From Lineus longissimus (taxonomy: Eukaryota; Nemertea; Pilidiophora; Heteronemertea; Lineidae), in the NCBI RefSeq assembly GCF_910592395.1, contig NC_088325.1, positions 12,774,109-12,838,108 on the forward strand: a stretch of 64,000 nucleotides of DNA, written 5' to 3'. A program made the position numbers and the translations under genes. The notes beneath the pieces are model-generated. The model worked only from the letters and a program-made list of their open reading frames with translations, searched no databases and was not told where the DNA came from. This document shows, in pieces, positions 45,183 through 56,459 of this stretch; position 1 is the first letter of the stretch; each line of letters starts with the position of its first letter.

Positions 45183-46515
45183 TGCCGATCTACCGTCGTT
45201 GTAAAAGGAGGAGTTAAGGACTGATATTCATCGCCGATAAGTCGGCGTGCATCATCATCATACATCTACATGAGTGGCCCTATTGGGTCTTCGCCTTTCC
45301 CCGGTGGGTAATTCTATTAACGTGTTCGTGCCCACCAACACGGGTTGATAGACGTGCATGGTGTACGAGGCCGGGGTTTGAGGTGAGTAGCATACAGAGC
45401 ATCCTGAAGAATTCACTAGGATTAATGTTGGCTTCTCCGGCGCTGCACACAAACCTGATTTCCTCAGGATGCATACCTATACAGTGTAGGGTAGGCCTAT
45501 GCATCCTGAGGATGGCATAGGCCTACAGTGTAGGCCTAGAGTATAGAGTCTTATTCTTCATTAATCTCCACAATGTTCCATGAAGTAGGCCTAGGCCTGA
45601 CATTGCTCAGCTTCCAGACGAGGTGCGTCGCGATCAGATCAAATTTGGATGAGGTGCATGGTAGGCCTAAGGCCCTAAACGGAGGCGCGCGATATAGGCC
45701 CTACAGAAAAATGACGCGTAGGCTATCTCTTTAACAGTGGTAGGCCTATGGGCGGAGGTTATACGGAGGCAATACCGCTGGAAGTTCAGTATATGACCTC
45801 ACTCTCACTCGGTCACTCCGGCCACCCCCACCCCCGGGCCTACGTCATATGTGATATATCGAGGCCCAGTGGCCACAGCTTTTGATATATCTCAGTGGAT
45901 GTAGGCCTCGTCAGCTGTCGGCCCGAAATACTACGATCATGATGACGGAGTGCATAAGAGACGAGTCTAATACGGTATAAATATGATTTATTCTTGATGT
46001 TTGTATAAATGTCTTTTTGTACAATATTTAAATTACGACTTATTCTTGATTTACAATTGTATTTTTGTACAATATTTGACATGTTGGCTATATTTTGGAA
46101 TTAGTTTTTTTAAACAAATATATCGGATACCGGTATGGTATATATCGAATTTGTTTACCAGTCAGTATAGGGAAATGTGCAGCCTAAACCCCTCTCATGA
46201 AGTGAATGAAATGAGAGATGTCAAAACCAACATGCTTATACTTGTAATGACAATTTGGACGTGAGGGAAGACTGCATGTCGAATATAGGCCTTGGAGTAG
46301 CATAGGCCTATAGGAAGGTGGGGGCATACTGACAAAAGGTTTGCCTTCATTCTCAGCCGTGAGCTGAGGTTCATTGGCCTTGACTCGGAGAGTTGGGAGA
46401 TATACACTGCGATGTTTAGTAAGTATTCCACAGAGATTCTCTTTGGTACATGCCGACTTACCGGCGATGAAGATCAATCCTACAGTCTCCTCCTTTCAAT
46501 ACGCACAACGACGGT
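45183..46515. repeat. Inverted repeat pair, ~70 bp arms
   Basis: GATCTACCGTCGTTGTAAAA through CATCGCCGATAAGTCGGC (45188-45247) reappears as reverse complement at ~46442-46515 with several differences. The arms could be the ends of a degraded ~1.3-kb element. Confidence 0.5.
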
Positions 46516-46622
46516 AGATCGTCATGCTTTGGTATCGAGCTGTCTAAAAGTTTGTCCACACTCACTAATCAGTGGATGGCGACATAGCCAACCTATAGTC
46601 TTACTTAGTGTCTGAAGAGATT

Positions 46623-49600
46623 CTAGATAGGTCTCAACTGTTCCGGGCTGAGCTCCCTGAAATCCAGATACTCCTGATGGTTTACGGGATCCAGATGTGC
46701 ATATGGTGACTCTTCACTATGAGGCGGATCGTCATTCGAGAGACTCTGAGTCTCTCTTGGGCCTCCGTGGGCCTGGTTTGAACCGCTCTCGGCCGCGCTC
46801 TCGGTCGTGTTGTTGGGACCGACGCTTCGCACGTCGTCATACGGAGCTTCGGGCACTGGATCCTGGAGATGACTCTGGTTCACCCCGGATTCATCTTGCC
46901 CAAACTCCCGCACATTTGCGTATGGAGAAGTGGCGTCTTGGTCGGTCATCGGAGAACTACCATCAAGGATGAATGCATCATTGACGTACTCCGTCCCGAC
47001 GTTGGCGTAAGCTGAATCATTCTCAATTCCTGAGAATTCCACTCTTTTGTCGTCGTAACCTCCTGTGTCATTTGCAGGTCGAAGATTCCGTCTCTTCCCG
47101 AATCGCACCAGTCCAAGCTTCCTATAGGCAAGTAAAAGTTAATTAGAATCTTATAAGTATATGTCGTAGGCGTATGGTTGTCCATGGCTGTGCTGGTTGT
47201 CCAACACGTACATGTTTATATACTTGTGGCTCCAGCATATATCCTCGTGTATATTTTCGCCATTATTATAATCTTTATAATGAGAAGATAAAATAAGTTA
47301 AACACACCCCGGGAAGAATTTTCGCGCCCGACCCAAGTAGTGGAGTGGCGAAATGTAATTGGCATACTTTTCACAGGACCGAGTCCCTTGATGAAAATGA
47401 GCAACATGAAAGAGCACGTCAGTGACTCTTTTTTCAAAAACTATGATTGTAAAATGTAACAAACATATCTTGGATTAGTTCCTATTTTCATGGATATTAT
47501 AGTCTAGTTTTTTAGGTCATATTTTGTTTTAACATGACTAATAAATCGAAGCTTACCACAGAGCAACACCCAAAATGAGAGCTATTGCCACCACCAGGAT
47601 TGCTCCAACTAGCCCGCCGACGACACCATCAACTGCAACGAAAACACCCAAAAAATGAAGTAGGTCTAGGACTGTATAGATATGTAGGTAGGACTGTATA
47701 GATACTGTAGTTTCATGAAAATAACACCACTTCGGGATATTCAAGGCCCGGCCTCTTCTCTTGAGTCTATTCACCAGAGGTAACCAATGAGTGACTTCGC
47801 TGGCCCTTGTGATGGCTCAGCCGAGCTGTCACGGTTACGCTAAACCCCACTTATTACCGCAGCCCTATTGATTCGAAGTGTTGTGGGCCTACTGGTCGAT
47901 GAGTGCGCATGTGGAATGACGTAAATGGTAAGGCCACTCGCCGACCGTTTATACAGGTTGTCTCATAAAACTGAAGCACCTTTTAGATTGATCCAAATCC
48001 CCCAAAACAAAAAAGTCCTTATTGAAACTCTGAAGAAAAATCTACGAATGCTTGCATTAGTAAAGCAAAGTAAAATTCCGAAGAAAAATTCCGAAGAAAA
48101 CGAGGAGCTCATCCTCTGTTTTTCTACAACCCTCTGTTTTGATTTAGACTCCCTAGGCCTACGTGGGAGAAAACAGAATCGAAGTTTCTAGGATTTGTGG
48201 TTTTCTTGAGTAATTCTAGGGCCTCTTAGGCCTATAAATGAAGCCCCACTGAGGGTACCCACATTGCAGACAACCTGTGCGACAATGGATGCTGTAGAGC
48301 TGCTGAGAAAACGACGCCGGCGCTACACCGTGACAGAAAAACTTGCCTACCTGAGAGACCAGAAGGAGGCACTGGTGAACGGTACGGTGCGCAGTATGAG
48401 AGAGTTCGCCGCCCACTATAACATCCCCTGGGAGACGTTTAGAAGGTGGAATCTCGAGGACCTCGAGCAGAAGCAAGAACAAGGGCATGGCCGGAAGAAG
48501 ACGGTGATGGAGCCCCGTGATCCGTTATGGCCACAGGTTGAGGACCAGCTTTACCAATGGCTGCAGCAGATGAGAGAGCGTCGCCTCGCAGTCTCCGTTT
48601 TCGACATTCAAGATAAGGCGTTGGTAGTGTGGCAAAGCTGGTGGAATGAGTTAGCCCAAGATGTCAGAGAAGGGATTCAGCATTGTCGCCCTCAGCTATG
48701 GGATTTCAACGCATCCATAGGCTGGGTGGAGTGCTTGATGAAAAGACGCCACGTGTCCCTACGGAAGGTGACTAAGAATACAACCACCGTCCCCGCTGAT
48801 GCTGCTGCAAGGATCCAGACCTTCCGAGATGTGGTTACTGGGAGCATCGATCGTCTTGATATACAGATGCGGTTCTTCTTTAACATGGACCAAACCTTTG
48901 TCCTGTTTAATATGAGAACCATGTACACGGCCAACACCACGGGGGAGAAGGCCATAGACGTCCGATCATCCAGGTCCAATACCAAGCTTGGATACACCGT
49001 CACCCTCTGCATCGCAGCCTCTGGAGCAAAGTTGCCGGCGCACATCGTTCTTTTTTATTCCTTCACTGACCACTTCGGACAAGACTGTACATTCAGAGGG
49101 ATGTTCGGTTTTGTCTCCAGATATGTGACGGACAACTTCTCATTCTTACCAATTTCGCACTGCAAAGTATCTTTGAAAGCCCGAAGGGATGATAAGACCC
49201 GAAGACATGCTCCATTACCTCCCTGAGCAGTGCCTCACTTTGAAAGGGCAGGTCAGTCCCTAAAACCAGCAGAAGCCAATATGTCAGTTGGGACTTTTTT
49301 CATGGACACCCTGGACACTATCAGCCATTAGCACTGAGACACCCTTTACACTACCAATGACGATTAGTTGAAAATGTTCTGGGACACTCAGTACAATGGC
49401 CGAAGGCCCGATCCCATTATCCCATTCATAGGAGACCTACGAATCGGTTTCAACAACCCAAACAATAAGGATTGGACTCGAAACTGAAGTATATTGGATA
49501 TGAGGCCTGGACAACCCTCTCTGGAATCCCAGCCAATGATCGGCCTTCTCAACAGCTCTGTTCGCCACCCTATGCGTCAGGGGCGGCGACACCGGCTGTT

Positions 49601-52600
49601 AATGAAGTGGTGTTATTTTCATGAAACTACAGTATGTTTTCTTGGTTGGTTCTATGCGTAACAGTTGTACGGGTCTTTTTGGACAATCTGACCCTTACCT
49701 CCAACTCACCTTCCCATACAACTGGGACACATAGAACTCAGGATACATTAGGTGAGGTCACAGCCAGTGTTACACCCAGTGTTGGGGATCAGTGTTAGGG
49801 GTTACACCTAATCCGACCACTCTAATCCTGGGGTCAGTTTGGTGTTAGGTGTTGGATGTTCCGTGTTGGGTGTCAGACATGGTGTTGTTGTTGAGGTGCT
49901 GAGTGTCACACCAACTATAGTTGTCAACTCTGACTACAGATGGCAGCCTGTCGCTCGTTCGGAACTTACTGCTGCCGATCGTTCATGTCTTGGACCTCTT
50001 TCTTGTTGCATATTCGCCACAAATTGAACATTTGGGATGAAAAACATCTTGAGTGTGTGAATGACAACATAGGCAAAGATGGCTACCACTGATCTGAAGT
50101 TGTGACCGATCTCACCACTTAAGATAATATCTTCATCTATGGGTAATGACATCAGCTAATAAAATTGACCACTGGCACTGGTCATCACACGTGACAACAC
50201 AACACACCAGGCCTATAGGATGAGTACAATTAGCCTCCATACTGACCGATTACGTGCACTTCATGTACCAGCTAGAAGCGAAGCAAGATTCATTAGTGAG
50301 CATGTCACCTGACGCAGACGTGGTTGAATCTGTTTGATCGGTTGTCATGGAAACTGGTGTGGTGATTGGTTCTGTGACTTCACCTTTTGTAGAGCCTCCA
50401 GTCGCGGTATTGGATACCAATGCAGTGGTCGTGTCGGTAGGGTTACCTTGAGAAGTGACGCTTGTGGTCGATGTTGTTGATGTTGTTGATGTTGATGATG
50501 TTGTCGTTGGTGTTGTCGTTAGGTTGTAGCAGTTTAAAGACACAGCTATGCTAGCAGGGACTGAAATTGAAACGACCACAAATATCAATCAATAATATAT
50601 TAAAATCTCATCCTGAGATCAGGCTTTTTTACTCCTATCGACAGGCGGAGTATATCGAAAACCACTGGTTATGCCAGGGTGGTGTGTCTATTCAATCAGG
50701 CTAGTCGTTCTTATTCTTGGGATGACGTTTTGCATCTCATACCTCTTATTTCAAGTCGGAACTTTCCGCTTCCTGCAGCACCATTCGACTTGAATTCCAT
50801 CGTCATTGATTTGGTATTTGTTGTATAAGGTCCAGGGTTCGAATCATCCCCATAGAGTTGGAGATTGTAGAAGGTACTACTCGTTGTCTGGGTATCAATG
50901 CCTTGTAATGACAGTGTTTCGCTATGGTTTTCCTTGAACCTCTTGTAGTGGATATATATTGACAACTCTATGATGGTATTCGAGGTCATAGTGCACAAAT
51001 GATGTGTCTGCGCCTCGTAGTTGAAGAGTTGAGGGAATCCTTGGCTGTGAAGGAAGAATCTTCCAAAAGATTTCGATGCGTTTGGTGTGTAGAGTGTTGA
51101 ACTGATGCCATACGCAGGAACTGAAGAGGAAGAAAAACATTAAGGTTGATCATTCACTGGAGACGAGAAAGACGTCGGTAACTAATTATTGCAACGTAAA
51201 TTTGCTATACTAGGTATTCGCAGCAGATATAAAACGGATGTAAGATTTTTACGTCACGTAAAAGAACACCACGTTCGCCTTACATTTATCCGGGCTGCAA
51301 ACAACGCCTGCCGTGTCCTTTGTCTGGCATGCTTTGACGCCACCTCCCCAACCGTATGGTATTGGACACCTCTCTATGCTCCATTCGTCTCCCTTACACC
51401 CGGGGTTCTTCAGGTGTATTGAACCATTGCCTTGGCCGAACTCCGCTGGCTCTGTCACACGGATGGCATCACTGAATGTATAAAAATCTCTATCATACTG
51501 GAATTTATCAATAGTGTTCATGAGATCAGAGTAGCGAGCTTCGGGAAATCAAAGAATCGCCCCCATGCCATAACGAAACCGTATCAATTTTACGAATGAG
51601 GTAACTTAATCTGTGACGCGACCTTACGGGAAATCGATAACGATACGGAGGATTTTTTGATTTCCCAAGAGTCCCTATTATTTCCTGACCAAAACAAATT
51701 GAGAAACAGAGAGTGTCCAAGATATTACCGGATCACTAATGAAATCATTGGGTATGTGCTCCTCATGTATGTATTAAAGATTGTAGATCAAAATCTACTC
51801 ACACAGAACCAAGCTGTCGGCACACAACCCTGGCGCTCGCAAGCTTCCATTCTCCATCCCTATCACAAATGACGCCCCATTTACCGTACTTCAAGAGCTC
51901 TACACCTCCTGCTGATGTATTACCACCGGCCAGGCGGATGTCGAAAGGTTGCTGGGTCTCTGTAGTATTGAAAAGGACATATGTTGACGTGTTTTAGCTT
52001 AAAACAATATATTTAAGATAACGTCAAAGGAAGATGAGAACGAAATTGTATTTTCGGGAAAAGCATCTTTTTCTCTTGTACTGTAATTTCTCCCTAAGAT
52101 TAACAGTCCGGAATATGGCCACCAAGAATATTTTTTACCAGTAATGCCTACTGATCGTAATTTCCATTCAGTAGACCCCCTATGATATCACGTGGCGTGG
52201 TTAGGTGTTTGGTCAGTTCTGAATGTGTTTCAAATGTGATGTCATCCCATAGGCCTTGAGTTATGCGTGGGAATGAGCACGGAAATTGATGATGCATGGG
52301 GTATGTGTGGCCCCTCCTACATGAATAGATAACAAGCCTGCTGTATGGACTGTTAATCTTAGGAAAGAAATTACAATATATGAGAAGCAAATTCGTCGGG
52401 AGTGGCAACAACCAACTGAGTGTAAACATTTAAGCATTTTAAATATGAACTTACCACTGTCAAGGATGCATTCGACTTGAGTGTAGGTCGTCTTGTCGGT
52501 GCATGATGATGTTGGAATCACACTGCATCCACTCAGTGTCTGTTCTGTCCCTGTACACTTGAGCTCTCCATCGGCAACATTAGGGAGGCTACCACTCATG

Positions 52601-55543
52601 CCAGTGGTAGCTTGGACTCCGCTGAAAATATGCACGATTTACAAGAAGAGCGGACATTTTGTTGTTGCTGTCACTTGCTGCTGTGACTAATGAGGTATAG
52701 GAGAAATAACTGTAAATGTGGTAAGTAAATACCCTAGTGCGATGCGTGTAAATGATTGGCTTTGATGAGTGAAACTGAAAATTTGTTTGAAGCCCTCAAT
52801 GTTTTCCCTTGTGCTCCTCAAGCCTCAATTAATTTATTCCTCAGTGTCCACCGAGGAGAGGATATTACCCGGGCTAGAGTAATGTATTGTTGTAAACTAA
52901 TTGTCTTCCGAAGAATAAAACATTATTTAACTGAATAAATTTCACCCCGGATGCAATCCATCCGAGCATCAGAGTCTCGTATACATGACCCTGATAAAAA
53001 GATATGCCTATCAAGAACTCAATATCAAATTCTATCCGCCGTCAATATTCTTTAGAGATGTGTTGTTCAACGCAGATGTTCTTTTGCTGTCCTCGTGCTG
53101 GTGTGGACGTTACCTATCCAAGGCAATGCCACACGTCAGTCTGGACTCACCTGTATCCAAGCTGCCTACAGACAACCTCAGAATCCTCTTTACTCCAAAG
53201 GTCGTGACATTGTGCATACCACAGTTGCTTTGCATTCCCTTGAAACGCCTGCCGTACCTCGACTATACCATTATGAGCAGCTGAACCGTTCAGACGGACA
53301 TCAAATAGGCCATTAAAGGCTGGCAGAAAAATAAGGTTCATGTAAGTCGTTCAATATTCCCGACTTATTTTTTCGCACGACGAGACAACATTTGATTACA
53401 GGATTTTACTAAATTAATCACATCTTTTTTTGCAAGGGGAGCAGAACGACCGAAGTATTTGACAATCGATATAATTTCGTTTCGATAGCATTGGCCTAGC
53501 CAGGATATCAATTGAGGGGATCGTTTTCCCCCAAAAATACGAAGGACCGTTAACGTTACATTTTGACACCCTGAAGGATTTTCTCGGTTAATTTTAACTG
53601 GTTATCCCAAAACGGGAGATGCGTCGCATCCCTGCCTTTCCTCTGACTACTCATTTAGTTTTCCCGACGATCGGAAATTTGACACGAAGTATTCTGGTTA
53701 TTTGATGGTCCGCATAATATATCGTTGTGCAACATTTTCATGAAATTACTCCGGACATTATGAAAACTTTACATGCTTGAGTGCCATTTAACATCTTCAC
53801 TCTCAGCTCATGTTTGACTTGGTCAGTAGTACCCTTTTTAAAGCAATTACTCGGTAAGTAGATAACATAGTATAGGCCTACTTATAGTTCTGTTCGTTTA
53901 CCTGGATTCCGTAAGCAGATGACACTGACAGGTAGGTTGCTTTGGTAGGATCCTGAGAGGCTGTAACTGCAGTCGGCGAGGTTTGTCTCTGTCCCCGAAC
54001 AGCGGACGTCAAAGATAATAGGGGGAATTACATCACTATCTTTACCAGTGGAGGTCGCATTTCTGTATGCAGAGATGTTTATAAATTCCAGAGTACTAGT
54101 ATAACATCGTAAAAACTTATCGACAGAGCGCTAAACTAATAAAAACATATATATATATATATACAGTAATGATTTTGCGAAAAGAAAATTTGTATAAATT
54201 TCGTTTCTAGACATGGGATAGAAGTAATCTTAATTCTCAATGATAATTGGACATTTAAAATTTTTTTAGTGCCTTTATTGGAGTACTATTATTTCACTTG
54301 GTCTGTAAAATCTCTGTTTTGTTTTAAGATAAGAAAATACGCCATGCGAATGCTGTTCTATACTTAATCATACTGTTGGAATAGTCTACGTTGTACACCT
54401 TTCTCTTTTCTAGCAGGCCTACAGTGTTACTCTGTCCTAAAAACGGATATGGGATGCTATTCTATACACATTTCTTCTTCTCCAAATTTGCAAACTTCAG
54501 CATGTGGGCAAAAGTTTTATGCTGCACACACGATTGGGTCATTTTATCAAAAACAAGCACTCACAGAAATCCCATCTGCCGACAGGTAACATTCGCCTCC
54601 TCTATCCCCCATGAGCTGTCCCAACATATCATCATACTTAAGCCAGAGCCTACTGGTGATCCGTTGACGCGAACTCTGACCGTTCCGCTGGTTGCACCTG
54701 AGCCGGCAAAATATACAACCACTATGTCTTTGCTACCTGGAACAAAAATAAACCAGTCGCATGCCCCGGTTAGATAAGGAAGTCCCAAATGCACTCACAG
54801 AAATAACAATACCATATCCTGGGTTTATTGATGATCCATTGACGCCAACTTTGACAACTCCATGCACTGGTAGCATCCGGATGGCAAAAGTGTACAACCA
54901 CTATCTCATTGCAATCTAGTGAAGCAAATAACAAATTTCTCCCAGGTTTGATGCAAAAACGCAGATTCTTTTCGAGTGCAATAGTAAGTGATGCAAATCG
55001 AACCACATTCATCAATATGAAGTTCATCTTGTACTTGACCTTCATGAATATGATGGAAGAACATGAATAGAATGAATGCCCAGTGTTCGACATACAACCG
55101 TAGTATTTGAAATGGAACTGTAGTACATGTATTTATTTGCAATAGAACTGTGATTTTCGCAATACATGTAAAGTGTAAAATTTGAAATGGGGAACTGTAA
55201 TATTGACAATAAAATTGTGAAATTCGAAATGAAACTGTAAAATTAGAAATGAAACTGTAGTATTCACAATAAAAGGTGATATTCGAAATGAAACTGTAAA
55301 AAAAATGAAATCATACTATATCGACCGAAATGAAACTATGATATTCGAAATAAAAGTGTTTTTGAAATGAAGCAGTAATATTCGAACTGAAACCTTCATA
55401 TTCAGAATGAAATTTCAAATTCAAATTTTGAATGGTGAGCTTATACTTCCTGTTTACTATCCTAGATTGAACCACGTGACGTAACATGACGTACCTACGA
55501 ACTTGAAGAGTAAGAGTACGAACAGCGGGAGAAGTCTGCCCAT
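46623..55543 (-). CDS. SRCR-CUB transmembrane receptor with tyrosine-motif tail, copy A
   Basis: Eleven exons: 55543-55495, 54736-54565, 54062-53902, 53319-53151, 52621-52455, 51959-51803, 51471-51284, 51120-50743, 50560-50309, 47632-47557, 47121-46623. They sum to 2268 nt (755 aa) in frame. Order: signal peptide (MGRLLPLFVLLLFKFV); three SRCR domains, each split over two exons (VTCRQMGFL, VVCRQLGYR, VVCRQLGS hallmarks; CTGTEQTLSGC, CKGDEWSIERC); a CUB-like domain with few cysteines (SMTMEFKSNG, KFRLEIRG); a Thr/Ser mucin-like stalk; one membrane helix (GLVGAILVVAIALILGVALW); and a ~166-residue cytoplasmic tail. Tail motifs include SAYANV, SPYANV, APYDDV, SPYAHL and QEYLDF, i.e. YxN and ITIM-like sites. 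Likely an innate immune or recognition receptor; ligand unknown. The intron before the membrane exon carries a pogo transposon. Confidence 0.92.
47705..49632 (+). mobile_element. Pogo/Tigger-like DNA transposon with TA target duplication
   Basis: The terminal inverted repeat CTGTAGTTTCATGAAAATAA and the following CACCACTT are mirrored exactly at 49605-49632. TA flanks both ends. It sits in an intron of SRCR copy A. Copy B has uninterrupted sequence at the matching place, so the insertion followed the gene duplication. Confidence 0.92.
48285..49226 (+). pseudogene. Pogo/Tigger-type transposase, truncated
   Basis: It starts MDAVELLRKRRRRYTVTEKL and has a psq-like helix-turn-helix (SMREFAAHYNIPWETFRRW), a CENP-B/Tc5-type second DNA-binding domain (PLWPQVEDQLYQWLQQ... 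DFNASIGWVECLMKRRHVSL) and the start of the DDE catalytic domain (FNMDQT, LCIAASGAKLPAHIVL). After ~49070 similarity to the family stops. The later acidic residues of the triad are not visible and the frame ends at ~314 aa, against ~450-600 aa in complete relatives. It cannot be an active transposase as read here. Confidence 0.88.
49735..49915. repeat. Imperfect GTGTTGGG-type minisatellite
   Basis: Variants of AGTGTTGGGG/TCAGTGTTAGGGG/GTGTTAGGTGTTGG recur about every 15-25 bp in the copy A intron, just outside the pogo element. Copy B lacks it. Confidence 0.6.
54800..54885 (-). pseudogene. Decayed SRCR half-exon, copy A
   Basis: The frame reads LPVHGVVKVGVNGSSINPGY and ends at an ATTTCT|GTGAGT donor like the real exon at 54565-54736. 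The conserved CWxSSWGxEEANVTC part is missing. A near-identical remnant lies at ~62810-62895 in copy B. Confidence 0.65.
55090..55440. repeat. Imperfect repeat array with GAAATGAAACT cores, copy A intron 1
   Basis: Units of about 20-30 bp around ATTCGAAATGAAACTGTAA recur, four with an exact GAAATGAAACT core. The array is conserved in the same intron of copy B (63105-63440, five exact cores). Confidence 0.75.
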
Positions 55544-56459
55544 CGTGACTAAAATCCAACTTTGGCTTGTCAAACTTTCTCCAAGAACCTACGTTCTCCC
55601 TTTCACTTTCATGAAGATTACATCAGATCACCCAGAGCTATGAAAATTCCATAGCCATAGATTTGTTTGCAGTATGTGTCTCATATGATTTAAACGCTTT
55701 GGCAAGACGCCCTTTCCCCATACAAGAAAGACCAACCATGTGAATGAGTTGGCCTAACATATATTCAAAAGACACCAAAAATATTTGATGTTTTCTTTAT
55801 ACCGGTACTGAGTCAAGGAAGGCATATCATTAGTAATATATCACTATTATATATGATATGGGATTTCCACCTAATCTATTAGGATGTTAAGTTTAAATGG
55901 ACCTCCAGAAAGTAGTCGAGAACATCTTGATCATAAATTCGTGAAGAAGTTTTTTGACAAAAGCTATATTTTTTATTCATTCTTTAATTACAGTAGATTT
56001 CAGTAAATTTCAGCTGAAAATATAAGATTTTGATTTTTTTCAACAAGACAGTGAAAATATCAGATTTTTGTTTCCCCAAAACACCTCTCAAAAATTTTAT
56101 TTACCAAACGTGACCCTCATCGGCGTGTTGTGATTGGCCCGCGTACTATTAAGCGCGGTATGATAAACTACCTACGGTATTCACAACGAAATCTACCAGT
56201 GGATAAATTTTTACAGGCCTACGAATATCCGTTTTGTTGAAAGTGTTGTTTTTTTATTTTTTTCACTATAATCAGCCGTGATTGCCTGACGTGACGATGC
56301 CGTATGCGATTCTTTCAAATCATCTATAAAATCTGAGAAATAAACTCATGATAGTCATTCTTTGAGTGGCAGTCCTTAAACATGATAGCTTTTAGTCTAT
56401 AATAGTTTGTCTACACTCACTGATCAGTGAATGGTGACAGAGCTAACCTAAGTCTTACT
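55544..56459. other. Intergenic region: SRCR copy A upstream, copy B downstream
   Basis: About 300 bp upstream of the copy A start matches the upstream region of copy B (63610-63880), so the promoter-proximal sequence was duplicated with the gene. The rest is AT-rich with no gene. No clear TATA box or initiator was identified. Confidence 0.65.

Larger units (their letters stand above)
44770..46622. other. Intergenic region between CFAP91 and SRCR copy A, rich in TAGGCCTA
   Basis: No gene is supported. It holds many copies of the palindrome TAGGCCTA or its core (densest 44590-45760), a CAT trinucleotide microsatellite (45157-45180) and an inverted repeat pair (45183-45252 with 46442-46515). 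The upstream region of CFAP91 has no recognisable TATA box. Confidence 0.65.

Noticed and set aside
46184-46477. 97-residue minus-strand frame
   Set aside because: No domain, lies inside the candidate degraded inverted-repeat element, and no exon joins it.
51472-51538. Upstream extension of the second SRCR3 exon to an AG at 51539-51540
   Set aside because: Joining from there causes an immediate stop. The acceptor at 51472-51473 restores VCRQLGSVDAIRV and closes the whole frame.
52985-53284. Plus-strand frames over SRCR exons (also 60743-61291)
   Set aside because: Antisense of SRCR2 exons, which have matching splice sites and cysteine patterns on the minus strand.
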